Part shown: positions 42,280 to 51,351 of the stretch, piece after piece
How the letters are laid out: every line of letters starts with the position of its first letter
Numbering within the stretch: position 1 is the stretch's first letter
Assembly: GCA_937893145.1 (NCBI GenBank)
Contig: CALBJW010000213.1
Location: 1-63,775, forward strand
Direction: 5' to 3'
Length of the DNA stretch: 63,775 nt
From: an uncultured Prevotellaceae bacterium
Lineage (GTDB): Bacteria; Bacteroidota; Bacteroidia; Bacteroidales; Bacteroidaceae
Translations under genes and position numbers: made by a program
The notes under the pieces: model-generated
What the model was told of the DNA's origin: nothing
The model's database searches: none
Seen by the model: the letters and a program-made list of their open reading frames with translations, nothing else

Positions 42280-45171
42280 TTATGACCTTGACAACTGGAA
42301 ACCTTGTTTAGATATTGTCATATCAACAAAGCGAGAAGTGGATGTGAGAGGATGCTGAAGCAGATGTTCACGTATGAGAGCTGCAGCCTGAGGGTCCTTT
42401 GCCACCATATAGAGATAGCCACCACCTCCAGCACCAGGAAGTTTATAGCCAAGACAAAGGTCATCAATCTGCGAACAAAGCGCAGAAACCGCAGGAGGTT
42501 CTGTACCAGAATCGAGAGATTTATTCTGTGCCCACGTCTTGCGAACCAACTTTCCATATTGTTGGAAATCATTTCGTTGAACAGCATCAAAGAGATTGAG
42601 AGCATGATCCTTCATCTGAGAAAGAATGTCGAGATGTTCCGACGAATTAAGGAACATTCCACGTACTATCTCGGCAAGGATTTGCTTCGCAGTTCGAGTG
42701 ATTCCTGTATAATAAAGAAGGTGGCATTGAGAGTATTCCGGAGCTGTGAAGATAGTATCAGGAAGCCATCTCACGAGAGGAACCTGATTGAATCCAGGTT
42801 CAGTTTGCAACAGTTTGATACCTCCAAGAATACCACCATACTGGTCCTGCCAACCACCACCAGTGGTAAGTAGCTGTTCGAGGATGAGAGTACGGTTTCC
42901 TATCTCAAACTTATCCCAAGCAAGTGAACAGAAGTCAGACAATGCACCCAACACGGTAGAAGCAAGAATACTGCTTGTACCGAGACCAGAGCCTGCAGGA
43001 ATAGCAGACAGAAGTGTTATTTCAATACCCGAACCAAACACCTCCAACTGCTGCTGGAGTGCAGAGAACTTCTCATCGCAGAACTCAGGCAAGAAACCAC
43101 AAAGTGCGAGTGCTGCTTTCGGTATTGAGAATGGTGAACCCACCTTATTATATTTACGAAGCTCTTCGTATGTTGTGATATGTTCCACCGCACCAAGGTC
43201 GATAGAACGACATATAATCTTCAATTCCTTGCATGGCTTCACATACACCTGCAAAGGCTGCTGACCATTGAGGTCGATAGCGAGATTTACAACATTTCCT
43301 CCACGAAGAAGGCAATGAGGAGGTGTGTCGGTCCAACCACCAGCCACATCAATTCTTACAGATGAACGTCCCCAGACAATCTGATCAAGATGTGTTGAGA
43401 GGCGAGGATGCTGAGGATTGTTTAACGCCCCAGCTACCAGTCCTTGTTGAAGGAGTTGGAAAGCACGTTGCTCATGTTCCACCCCACTCTTTCCACGAAG
43501 TTGTTCGACTTGAGAACGGAACATGGAATCATGAATCTGCTGCATTATCGGAGCAGTCTCAGGCAATGCACTTGGTAGAGCAATATCCTCCTCTGCATAT
43601 ATAGATGCAAGGTCCTTGAGATTTATCTGATAGAATATAGAGTTCTGGTAGTTTTTGGCTAATGAAGGAATTACAGCATTTCGGAATGAACGTCTCTGTG
43701 CCTCCTGACGAGTGAGATTTGTAAAAGCAGAAATCTCATCAGCCGAGAGACGAGGCAATGAAACATAGAGCGATGCTAACTGTTCATTATCCTCTGCAGA
43801 AGGTGCAGGATTGAGCATCCATACAAGAAGTTTTCCCATCTGCTGCTTATCCTCAACAATCGGGAACACAGAAGCACTCTGCAAATCGGAAGTCTTTCCG
43901 AGGGCAGAAGCCTCAACACCATGTGCCTTCAACCATTGCGGCATTGGAATGTTGAGGAATAATGTGGATTCGAGAGTTATATCACCACGGAACGCATCAC
44001 GGAAACCGTATGGTCGAAGCACAAATGCAGAGTCGCCGTAAGCCTCAATGTCAATACATTGGTTTGGCTGAAGAGTGATGTTCCATGAGTTCTCAGGTAC
44101 ACCAGTCAATACATTATTATAAGTAAGGTGGAAACTATCTGGTAAGAAAGAATTTTCAACCCAAATGTTCGAATGTTGTTCTAAGAAACCATTCTTCACT
44201 ATTGAGTTCTGCACAAACACCGAAGGTTGAATCTTCACACCTTTCTGGATTATCTGTCGTTGATCGAGAACAAGGTTCTGGAGAGATGTTGTTGAAGAAA
44301 TCATTTCAGGAGTAGTACCGAAATGATAGAACTCGCCTCCCGAAAGAGGGAGAATGACAACCTTCAACTCGTTTAGTTCAGGATCATAATCTATAGGATG
44401 AGTGCCGAGAGCAGTACCAAAATCCGAATAGAGGTCGTATGATGTGAATGCAGAAGGCGATGTCAATGGTGCAGAAGACTCATTTTCCCCACCCTTTGAA
44501 GCCATAGAACGACGGTTGAGCAATTCGACCGCACGATCCGAAAGCAACCATATGCCTATGTCCATTAACGCAAGATGAGTATGCGACAATTCTGCTTGTC
44601 GTTGAGTAGAAGGCTTTTGCAGTACAAAATCAAGAACTTCTGGAGTCTTTCTATTCATGAAATACACACCATGATTCTTGGCAAGCGATGGATCAACCCA
44701 AAGACCATAGCACACCACATCAGCCTCCGGTATAGGTTGCAGAGGACGAGTGTTGCGGATAAACACATCCCCACTAACGATGAGAGTTCTTAGCGATGAT
44801 GGTGCAGCCTGCATAATGTTCTCGTACAAAGAAAGCTGCAAGTCGAGAAGTGTTTGCGAAAGCTTCTGTCCACGAGCCCAACGGAACACAGGAACGGGGA
44901 GCTGCACCTTACCACAAGCAGCATAGGCAGGCAGTCGTCTTGACTGTCCTCCAGCATGTACAAGTATCCTCTTCTCCTGTGCAAGCCATTCCGAGAACGA
45001 GGTTGCACCCTCTGCTGCTGCAGCTTGGTGCAAAAGCCAAGCAGTGCCACCGCCCGAACCGAGCTTTACGCCTACAGGGTCGGAAGTGGCAAAGTATTCT
45101 GTATGTGAAGCACCCGTTAGGGCATGAAAATGCGGAACCACATTAGGTGGAAGCGATAGAAGCTTTTTCAT
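42280..45171 (-). CDS. fkp: Bifunctional L-fucokinase / L-fucose-1-phosphate guanylyltransferase
   Basis: 963 aa, the length of Bacteroides Fkp. The N-terminal half starts MKKLLSLPPNVVPHFHALTG with FATSDPVGVKLGSGGGTAWL, the guanylyltransferase site, and VHAGGQSRRLPAYA. The C-terminal half is a GHMP kinase with WTDTPPHCLLRGG, LLSAIPAGSGLGTSSILAST (ATP loop) and PGAGGGGYLYMVA. It converts free L-fucose plus ATP and GTP to GDP-fucose, so host-derived fucose can be built into surface glycans. It is 6 nt downstream of the AI-2E-family permease gene, an unexpected partner. Assignment secure. Confidence 0.96.
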   Translation of the reverse strand: MKKLLSLPPNVVPHFHALTGASHTEYFATSDPVGVKLGSGGGTAWLLHQAAAAEGATSFSEWLAQEKRILVHAGGQSRRLPAYAACGKVQLPVPVFRWARGQKLSQTLLDLQLSLYENIMQAAPSSLRTLIVSGDVFIRNTRPLQPIPEADVVCYGLWVDPSLAKNHGVYFMNRKTPEVLDFVLQKPSTQRQAELSHTHLALMDIGIWLLSDRAVELLNRRSMASKGGENESSAPLTSPSAFTSYDLYSDFGTALGTHPIDYDPELNELKVVILPLSGGEFYHFGTTPEMISSTTSLQNLVLDQRQIIQKGVKIQPSVFVQNSIVKNGFLEQHSNIWVENSFLPDSFHLTYNNVLTGVPENSWNITLQPNQCIDIEAYGDSAFVLRPYGFRDAFRGDITLESTLFLNIPMPQWLKAHGVEASALGKTSDLQSASVFPIVEDKQQMGKLLVWMLNPAPSAEDNEQLASLYVSLPRLSADEISAFTNLTRQEAQRRSFRNAVIPSLAKNYQNSIFYQINLKDLASIYAEEDIALPSALPETAPIMQQIHDSMFRSQVEQLRGKSGVEHEQRAFQLLQQGLVAGALNNPQHPRLSTHLDQIVWGRSSVRIDVAGGWTDTPPHCLLRGGNVVNLAIDLNGQQPLQVYVKPCKELKIICRSIDLGAVEHITTYEELRKYNKVGSPFSIPKAALALCGFLPEFCDEKFSALQQQLEVFGSGIEITLLSAIPAGSGLGTSSILASTVLGALSDFCSLAWDKFEIGNRTLILEQLLTTGGGWQDQYGGILGGIKLLQTEPGFNQVPLVRWLPDTIFTAPEYSQCHLLYYTGITRTAKQILAEIVRGMFLNSSEHLDILSQMKDHALNLFDAVQRNDFQQYGKLVRKTWAQNKSLDSGTEPPAVSALCSQIDDLCLGYKLPGAGGGGYLYMVAKDPQAAALIREHLLQHPLTSTSRFVDMTISKQGFQLSRS

Positions 45172-45177
45172 AAGATA

Positions 45178-46317
45178 TTAATTTTCAGATTCAACTGACT
45201 GTTCATGAGACAGTGCGGGTTCATCCGCCTTAGGTGTCGGCACCATCTCCTCCTCAAGGACATATCGTTTATAGTACGAAACGAGAATTGTGGTTATTGG
45301 TAATGCAATGATAAGTCCGATAAAACCAAGCAATGAACCCCACACCGAGAGTGAAAGCAAAATGACAGCAGCATTGAGTCCTGTCACATTACCCATAATT
45401 CGAGGAGTGAGATAACCGTCCTGAATGGTCTGTACCACAGCAAACACTATGAGCACACCAAGCAGTATTCCCCAGAAATTTTGTCCTGTTTCATGTGCTT
45501 TCAATATTGCTAACATGATGGCAGGGATAAAACCTAAAGTCTGAAGATATGGAACAAGGTTGAGGAATCCGATAAAAAGTCCGAGAGGAATGGCAAGAGG
45601 AAGTCCAATGATTACAAAACCTATCGAGAACAATATGCCCACGATGAAAGCAATAAGCGACTGACCACGGAAATAGCCGTTCATGCCCTTCTGTACATCA
45701 TGCAGAACACCCGATATAAAACCGCGCTTTGTACTTGGAACCATTCGGATGAAACCGTCTGAAATCTGTTCATAATCAAGCAGAATGAAGAAAAGATACA
45801 TGATGGCAATCAGCGAACCGAGGAATCCCATCAATGCACTAACCGAACTCGATATCAAACTGAACAGTTGTGGCACGCGTTCCTCTATGAGCGAAGAAAT
45901 GTCCTTAATGGTCAAAGCCTTCGTTATCTCATCAAGGTTGATATTGTGCTTCACATAGTTCTCTATTTCTGCTGTGATGGCAGTTGTTGTGGAACTGGTG
46001 TTCACATAGTCCACCACAATGTCCTTCAGTCTGGCACATTCGTCTATAACTGGAGGGATGATAAGCAGACAAGCAACCGTCAGTGCTGTTATGAGTGACA
46101 CAATAACTATCAGAATACTCAGTATTCGATACTTGATGTGGCACTTATTTTCGAGGAACTTCACAAACGGATATAGCATATACGCCACAATCCATGCCAC
46201 GAAGAACGGAATGAGCACACCACTCAGTTTTCGAAGCAACAGATAGATGAGTGCAACGATAATTATACCCGTTACCATTCGGATAAATCTGTCAAATGTG
46301 ATAGTTTCTTTCAACAT
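45178..46317 (-). CDS. AI-2E family transporter (YdiK/PerM-like permease)
   Basis: 379 aa with about seven to eight TM segments and the family arrangement: two N-terminal helices (GIIIVALIYLLLRKLSGVLI), a soluble middle region (about 80-150) and a C-terminal helical block (LPLAIPLGLFIGFLNLVPYL; LSVWGSLLGFIGLIIALPIT). The ~35-residue tail is hydrophilic and acidic. Substrates of this family are uncertain; quorum-signal export and ion transport have been proposed. It is co-oriented with and 6 nt from fkp. Confidence 0.85.
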   Translation of the reverse strand: MLKETITFDRFIRMVTGIIIVALIYLLLRKLSGVLIPFFVAWIVAYMLYPFVKFLENKCHIKYRILSILIVIVSLITALTVACLLIIPPVIDECARLKDIVVDYVNTSSTTTAITAEIENYVKHNINLDEITKALTIKDISSLIEERVPQLFSLISSSVSALMGFLGSLIAIMYLFFILLDYEQISDGFIRMVPSTKRGFISGVLHDVQKGMNGYFRGQSLIAFIVGILFSIGFVIIGLPLAIPLGLFIGFLNLVPYLQTLGFIPAIMLAILKAHETGQNFWGILLGVLIVFAVVQTIQDGYLTPRIMGNVTGLNAAVILLSLSVWGSLLGFIGLIIALPITTILVSYYKRYVLEEEMVPTPKADEPALSHEQSVESEN

Positions 46318-46336
46318 ATATTTATTATTTTGATGT

Positions 46337-46344
46337 CAAAGTTA
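46337..46344 (-). promoter_or_regulatory. Possible -7 box for the permease-fkp-manC unit
   Basis: TAACTTTG on the minus strand, about 20 nt before the permease ATG, fits TAnnTTTG. No matching -33 box at 19-21 nt, so support is partial. Confidence 0.4.
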
Positions 46345-46429
46345 GGTAAAAAAGAGGGATTATTAGCCAGAATAAGGCGATTTTTATAATTTTTAAAGGA
46401 AAAATTAAGAGAGATAGATATTTTATTTA

Positions 46430-46437
46430 TAATTTTG
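46430..46437 (+). promoter_or_regulatory. Possible -7 box for rsmI
   Basis: TAATTTTG on the plus strand lies about 80 nt before the rsmI ATG and faces away from the permease promoter. No -33 TTTG was found at the correct spacing. Confidence 0.4.
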
Positions 46438-46515
46438 CAAACACTAATGTAAACTGTTCGTTGATAAATGCGAGGTTGACACTTTCAATAAAAAGAACAA
46501 AAGAACATATAAAAG

Positions 46516-47331
46516 ATGCTGTACATCGTACCAACCCCTGTGGGAAATATGGAGGACATAACGCTCCGAGCTCTACGAGTTCTGAAGGAGGCAGACCTCA
46601 TCCTTGCCGAGGATACTCGTACAAGCGGTGTGCTGCTATCCCACTTCGATATCAAGAAGCCATTGATGTCGCATCATAAGTTCAACGAACACGAAACATC
46701 AGCGTCTGTCATTGAGAAACTCAAGGGTGGAGCAACCATAGCCCTCATCAGCGATGCTGGTACTCCGGGCATCAGCGACCCTGGTTTTTTTCTTGTCAGA
46801 GAATGTGTGAAAGAAGGACTCGAAGTGCAAACTCTTCCTGGAGCAACAGCATTTGTCCCTGCATTGGTCAGCAGCGGATTGCCAAACGAGAAATTCTGTT
46901 TTGAAGGTTTTCTACCTCAGAAGAAAGGCAGACACACTCGTCTCGAAGTTCTAAAAGACGAAACTCGCACCTCTATTATATATGAGTCGCCCAACCGTCT
47001 GCTCAAGACACTGCAGCAGTTTGCAGAAGAATTTGGAGGAGAACGCCAAGTGAGTGTGGCCCGTGAGATTTCAAAACTTCACGAAGAACATGTCAGAGGA
47101 ACACTCAACGAGGTTATCGACCACTTCACCAACAACGCCCCTCGTGGCGAAATTGTCATAATCCTTGGAGGAAAGATTGAAGACGGCGAAAACGAGAATG
47201 AAGACAAAAACGAAGGCAGTGAATTAAACAAAAACAAAAATACTAAGTCTAACAAGTACAAACAAGAATCTTCCCCCGACCCAATGGCTCTAATCATGGG
47301 AACAGGAAAGAAAAAGAACAAATACAAGTAA
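46516..47331 (+). CDS. rsmI: 16S rRNA (cytidine-1402-2'-O)-methyltransferase
   Basis: 271 aa. The family start MLYIVPTPVGNMEDITLRAL is exact, followed by AEDTRTSGVLL, ISDAGTPGISDPGFFLVREC, LPGATAFVPALVSSGLP and FEGFLPQKKGRH. The SAM-dependent TP-methylase core spans about residues 1-225. The last ~45 residues form a low-complexity Glu/Asn/Lys-rich tail (GENENEDKNEGSELNKNKN) not needed for the core. It methylates C1402 of 16S rRNA in the decoding centre. It heads a plus-strand run with two unrelated secreted-protein genes. Confidence 0.94.
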   Translation: MLYIVPTPVGNMEDITLRALRVLKEADLILAEDTRTSGVLLSHFDIKKPLMSHHKFNEHETSASVIEKLKGGATIALISDAGTPGISDPGFFLVRECVKEGLEVQTLPGATAFVPALVSSGLPNEKFCFEGFLPQKKGRHTRLEVLKDETRTSIIYESPNRLLKTLQQFAEEFGGERQVSVAREISKLHEEHVRGTLNEVIDHFTNNAPRGEIVIILGGKIEDGENENEDKNEGSELNKNKNTKSNKYKQESSPDPMALIMGTGKKKNKYK

Positions 47332-47356
47332 CTCATTTGCTAACAATTAAAAAACA

Positions 47357-48208
47357 ATGAATATGAAGAAACTTATCATTTTTGCAGCATGTGCAGCAAT
47401 GCTCGCAAGTTGCGGTAACCAGAGCAAGAGTGCCGAAGACAACTATACTTTGGATTCTCTCCAGAACATCATAGAGCAGAAGGACTCCGAACTTGGCGAC
47501 CTCATGGACTCTTTTGCAGCTATTCAGGAAGGATTTGACCTTATCGATGCTGAAGAAGGCGAAGTACAGACTCTCCGTTCTTCTGGTGAAGGCAACAGCA
47601 ACGCTAACGACATCAAGGAGAAGATGGCTCACATCCAGCAGACTCTCAAGCAGAACAAGGAGATGATTGCTGAGTTGCAGCAGAAGTTGAACAGCAGCAC
47701 TTTGAATGCAAACAAACTCAAGGACGCTATTGCTAAGTTTGAGAAGATGCTCAACGAGAAGAGCAGCGAAATCGAAGCTCTCCGTGCTTCTATCGAGGAG
47801 AAGGACATCAAGATTGCAGAACTCGACGATGCTGTAGAAGGTCTCAAGTACGAGAACAACGAGATTATGGACCAGAAGCAGCAGGTAGAGGAGATTGCAA
47901 AGAACCAGGACATGCAGCTCAACACAGCATACTACATGTATGGAACAAGCAAGGAACTCAAGAGCTACGGCGTTCTCTCTAAGGGTGAGGTTCTTCAGGG
48001 TACATTCAACAAGAACGACTTCATCAAGATTGATATTCGCAAGACTACAGTCATTCCTTTGGAGTCGAAGAGTGCTGATATCCTCACAAACCACCCTGCA
48101 GGTTCATACGCACTCCTCAAGGACAGCAACGGCAAGTACACTCTCAAGATTACAGATGCTGCAAAGTTCTGGGGAGCAAGCAAGTACTTGGTTGTTAAGG
48201 TGAAGTAA
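47357..48208 (+). CDS. Coiled-coil lipoprotein of unknown function
   Basis: 283 aa. A lipoprotein signal ends in MLASC (Cys about 21 counting from MNMKK). Residues about 30-190 form an almost unbroken coiled coil (heptads rich in Glu, Lys, Leu and Gln). A compact C-terminal domain (about 195-283) begins NTAYYMYGTSKELKSYGVLS and contains FNKNDFIKIDIRKTTVIPL and GSYALLKDSNGKYTLKITDA. Similar lipoproteins are common in Bacteroidales without a known role; a periplasmic scaffold is plausible. It lies 25 nt after rsmI and 15 nt before another exported protein gene. Confidence 0.8.
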   Translation: MNMKKLIIFAACAAMLASCGNQSKSAEDNYTLDSLQNIIEQKDSELGDLMDSFAAIQEGFDLIDAEEGEVQTLRSSGEGNSNANDIKEKMAHIQQTLKQNKEMIAELQQKLNSSTLNANKLKDAIAKFEKMLNEKSSEIEALRASIEEKDIKIAELDDAVEGLKYENNEIMDQKQQVEEIAKNQDMQLNTAYYMYGTSKELKSYGVLSKGEVLQGTFNKNDFIKIDIRKTTVIPLESKSADILTNHPAGSYALLKDSNGKYTLKITDAAKFWGASKYLVVKVK

Positions 48209-48223
48209 ATCAAAAACAGATAT

Positions 48224-48991
48224 ATGATTAATACTAAGAGACTGGGAGCAGCCATCATGATGTTGATGGCTGCTTCTTGTATAGATGTAAAGGCACAGGA
48301 TATGCCTGAATCTATACAACAACATGCAAAAACTGACAACTGGGAACCTATCGGCGTGTGGCCATTCGTTTACAAGAACTTCCACTCCGCTACTATCCTG
48401 CGAGGATTGTTCAAGAAAATTGAAAACCGCTACCCTTGCAATATTCATGTAGGCAAGAGCACTTTATGGTTTTCAAACGACAACGAAACCCTCATGGAAG
48501 CTGTATCCAACGACATACGACGCATCATCTTCGATGGTGGAGATGTGTATATGCCTATTGGAGATGAACATACACTTGCTAAAGTGATTTACGAAGGTGA
48601 ACTACAGGGCAAGACTGCTCGTGTCTTCCTTATTAGAAAGGTGAAGCAAGATGCTGTTGACCAGATGTACATCGACCATCTCAACAAAACCCAGAACATG
48701 CTTCAGGGTGGCGCAGGTGCATTCTTCTCACACCTTGCCGATTCTGGAAATCAGGAAGACCCTGAATATATGCCTCTCCCAATGGAGAATGTCTTCTACT
48801 ACTTCTTCAACGACAAACTCTTTGAAGCAAACACAAAAAACATTCTCAACAATATCAAACCTGAACGCAAGAAGGAATACAGAGCCTACACACGCTCAGC
48901 CGAAGTCATTTCCACAAGCGAAAAATCAATGATGAAGGTTTGGAATGACTTCTTTGTAAATTACGAGAAAAAACAAACGAATCTTAAATAA
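48224..48991 (+). CDS. Exported protein of unknown function
   Basis: 255 aa with a signal peptide (RLGAAIMMLMAASCIDVKAQ). The Cys in it does not sit in a good lipobox, so cleavage after KAQ by signal peptidase I is more likely. The mature protein includes WPFVYKNFHSATILRGLFKK, FDGGDVYMPIGDEHTLAKVI and MPLPMENVFYYFFNDKLF. No catalytic motif or known domain was recognised. It follows the coiled-coil lipoprotein by 15 nt and ends before a bidirectional terminator, so the two may work together in the envelope. Confidence 0.75.
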   Translation: MINTKRLGAAIMMLMAASCIDVKAQDMPESIQQHAKTDNWEPIGVWPFVYKNFHSATILRGLFKKIENRYPCNIHVGKSTLWFSNDNETLMEAVSNDIRRIIFDGGDVYMPIGDEHTLAKVIYEGELQGKTARVFLIRKVKQDAVDQMYIDHLNKTQNMLQGGAGAFFSHLADSGNQEDPEYMPLPMENVFYYFFNDKLFEANTKNILNNIKPERKKEYRAYTRSAEVISTSEKSMMKVWNDFFVNYEKKQTNLK

Positions 48992-49028
48992 AAAGTGAAA
49001 AGTGAAGAATTCTTCACTTTTCACTTTA
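48991..49028. terminator. Bidirectional terminator, perfect palindrome
   Basis: AAAGTGAAAAGTGAA and its complement flank GAATTC (48992-49027), a perfect 18-bp arm palindrome with A run before and T run after. It serves the exported-protein gene on the plus strand and the glucokinase gene on the minus strand. Confidence 0.88.
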
Positions 49029-49033
49029 TTTCT

Positions 49034-50002
49034 TTACTCCCATCCTAATGCGCTTGCACCAAGTACAGCAGCATTAGCATTCATGAGACCAGAGACAAGG
49101 AACTGTGCCTTGCCACGGAAAATCTTAAGAACAGAATTATTGTATGCCTCCTCGATTGGCTTCATGATGAGATCGCCTGCCTTGCAGAGACCACCGAAGA
49201 AGATGAATGCCTCAGGAGAAGAGAATGCTGCGAAGTCTGCACAAGCCTCACCAAGCATCTTACCTGTGAACTGGAAAATCTCGTTTGCCACTTCATCGCC
49301 CTGACCTGCAGCGATAGAAACATCAAGCGACTCAATCTCTTCTGCTGGTTTGTTGCGGAGAAGTGAAGGACGGTCTGTAGTAGCAAGAATCTCACGAGCA
49401 GTACGAGCCACACCTGTTGCTGAGCAGTAAGCCTCAAGACATCCTGTGCGACCACAACCACATGGGCGGCCCTTTTCAGAACGGTCCATGATGACATGAC
49501 CAAGTTCACCAGCAAAACCATCACATCCGTAGAGTACCTGACCATTGATTACGATACCCGAACCAACACCTGTACCAAGTGTGATGACGATGAAGTTCTT
49601 CATGCCACGAGCAGCACCGTATGCCATTTCACCCATAGCAGCAGCATTAGCATCGTTTGTGAGGTGACAAGGAACACCTACTGCCTCAGTAAACATACTT
49701 GCCAAAGGCACAACGCCCTCGTGAGCCCACTTCAAGTTTGGAGCAAACTCGATAGTACCATTATAATAATTGCCATTAGGTGCACCAACACCCATACCCT
49801 GAATTTTTTCAACACCACCAACCTGCTCAATGAGAGGCATGAGACACTCTGCACCTGCAGCTACAAATTCCTCTGCTGTTGGATACTTCTGAGTCTTGAT
49901 TGAGTCCTGAGCAATGATTTTGCCCTCTGCATCAACGATTCCAAATACAGTGTTAGTACCACCAAGGTCCACACCGATAACGTAAGGTTTTTTATTTTCC
50001 AT
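49034..50002 (-). CDS. ROK-family glucokinase
   Basis: 322 aa. The ATP-binding start VIGVDLGGTNTVFGIVD, LTNDANAAAMGEMAYGAARG with the catalytic Asp, ITLGTGVGSGIVINGQVLYG, and the ROK zinc site GRPCGCGRTGCLEAYCSATG are all present. It phosphorylates glucose (or a related hexose/N-acetylhexosamine) with ATP in the cytoplasm. A stand-alone gene between the palindromic terminator and a divergent promoter region shared with ansA. ROK sugar specificity cannot be read with certainty, but this subgroup in Bacteroidales is usually glucokinase. Confidence 0.9.
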   Translation of the reverse strand: MENKKPYVIGVDLGGTNTVFGIVDAEGKIIAQDSIKTQKYPTAEEFVAAGAECLMPLIEQVGGVEKIQGMGVGAPNGNYYNGTIEFAPNLKWAHEGVVPLASMFTEAVGVPCHLTNDANAAAMGEMAYGAARGMKNFIVITLGTGVGSGIVINGQVLYGCDGFAGELGHVIMDRSEKGRPCGCGRTGCLEAYCSATGVARTAREILATTDRPSLLRNKPAEEIESLDVSIAAGQGDEVANEIFQFTGKMLGEACADFAAFSSPEAFIFFGGLCKAGDLIMKPIEEAYNNSVLKIFRGKAQFLVSGLMNANAAVLGASALGWE

Positions 50003-50107
50003 TGTTATTATTGTTATTTAAAGTATTATTAAATTATGTGTATTCGTAACTTGGCATAATAACCTATTTACACGTCACAAATCATCATCAACAAAGATTA
50101 TTTGATG

Positions 50108-50115
50108 CAAAGTTA
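50108..50115 (-). promoter_or_regulatory. Possible -7 box for the glucokinase gene
   Basis: TAACTTTG on the minus strand about 105 nt before the ATG fits TAnnTTTG; no -33 box at the right spacing. Confidence 0.4.
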
Positions 50116-50147
50116 GTAATTTTCTTTTTTCTAAAAAATAAAATGCG

Positions 50148-50155
50148 TACTTTTG
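50148..50155 (+). promoter_or_regulatory. Possible -7 box for ansA
   Basis: TACTTTTG on the plus strand fits TAnnTTTG and lies about 120 nt before the ATG. It faces away from the glucokinase box. The -33 position is T-rich without a clear TTTG. Confidence 0.4.
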
Positions 50156-50276
50156 CAGAAATAATTTCAAAAAAGAAGAAAAATCTTGTTGAAATACGAT
50201 ACCAACGCCCATTAACAAAGAAAGAGAGTTTGGTAAACAAACAAGAAGATAAGCAACAATTGAAAATAATATATTA

Positions 50277-51320
50277 ATGGATTTTTACAAGCCTCGCAAA
50301 CGCCTCATGCTGATATACACAGGCGGTACTATCGGTATGATACGCAACCCAGAGACAGGTTCGCTCGAAACTTTCAACTTTGACCACCTTCGCAAACACG
50401 TTCCTGAAATCAGTGAGTTCGACTATGTAATCCACTCGTACCAGTTCGACCCACCTATCGATTCCTCTAACATGTCACCTGAGCTGTGGGCAAAGATAGT
50501 CAAGATTATTGACTACAACTATGATAAGTTCGACGGATTCGTAATTCTCCACGGAACCGACACAATGGCTTACACAGCCTCTGCTCTCAGTTTCATGCTC
50601 GAGAACCTCGGCAAACCAGTCATACTCACAGGTTCACAGCTCCCTATTGGTGTGCTTCGCACAGATGGCAAGGAAAACCTTTTGACTGCCATCGAGTTGG
50701 CTGCTGCCCAGGATGCAGACGGACATCCACTCGTACCAGAGGTATGTGTCTTCTTCGGACAGCACCTCTTCCGAGGCAATCGCTGCACAAAGAGCAACTC
50801 CGAACACTTCAACGCATTCAGTTCGTACAACTACCCTGCCCTTGCAAAGACAGGCATCAACATAAACTACAACCCATCCGCTATACGCAAGATAAATGCA
50901 AGCAAACCTTTCACACCTCACTACGAGGCAGACAATTCGGTTGTAGCACTCACCCTCTTCCCTGGCATTATGCCTCAACTCATCTGTGACATCCTGCAGA
51001 TGGAGAACATCAGAGGTGTAATTCTCCGCACCTTTGGTTCGGGAAATGCTCCAACAGAACAATGGCTCATCGATGCCATCAGTAAGGCAACCGAACAAGG
51101 CAAGATTATCATCAACATCACCCAATGCCAGAGTGGTGGTGTCACAATGGCACTCTACGAGACTGGTCGTCAGTTACTTGATGCAGGTGTGGTTTCGGGA
51201 CATGACATGACTATCGAGGCTGCCATCACCAAACTCATGATTCTCTTCGGCCGCGGTTTCCGTACCAGTGAAGTACGCCAGCTCATGAGCACTAACATCG
51301 CAGGTGAGTTGAGTGAATAA
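50277..51320 (+). CDS. ansA: Type I L-asparaginase
   Basis: 347 aa. The first catalytic motif IYTGGTIGMIRNPETGSLET and the second VILHGTDTMAYTASALSFML supply the two threonines and the Lys/Asp of the site. GSQLPIGVLRTDGKENL and QCQSGGVTMALYETG follow. It lacks a signal peptide, so this is the cytoplasmic type I enzyme, hydrolysing asparagine to aspartate and ammonia. It leads a plus-strand set with a LysE-type exporter gene (31 nt on) and a DUF4924 gene. Confidence 0.94.
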   Translation: MDFYKPRKRLMLIYTGGTIGMIRNPETGSLETFNFDHLRKHVPEISEFDYVIHSYQFDPPIDSSNMSPELWAKIVKIIDYNYDKFDGFVILHGTDTMAYTASALSFMLENLGKPVILTGSQLPIGVLRTDGKENLLTAIELAAAQDADGHPLVPEVCVFFGQHLFRGNRCTKSNSEHFNAFSSYNYPALAKTGININYNPSAIRKINASKPFTPHYEADNSVVALTLFPGIMPQLICDILQMENIRGVILRTFGSGNAPTEQWLIDAISKATEQGKIIINITQCQSGGVTMALYETGRQLLDAGVVSGHDMTIEAAITKLMILFGRGFRTSEVRQLMSTNIAGELSE

Positions 51321-51351
51321 CTAAATAATCCAAAAACAACAACTAAAACCT

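Noticed and set aside
47333..48094. 253-codon minus-strand frame opposite the coiled-coil lipoprotein gene
   Set aside because: The Leu/Val-rich shadow arises from the heptad codons of the plus-strand gene.
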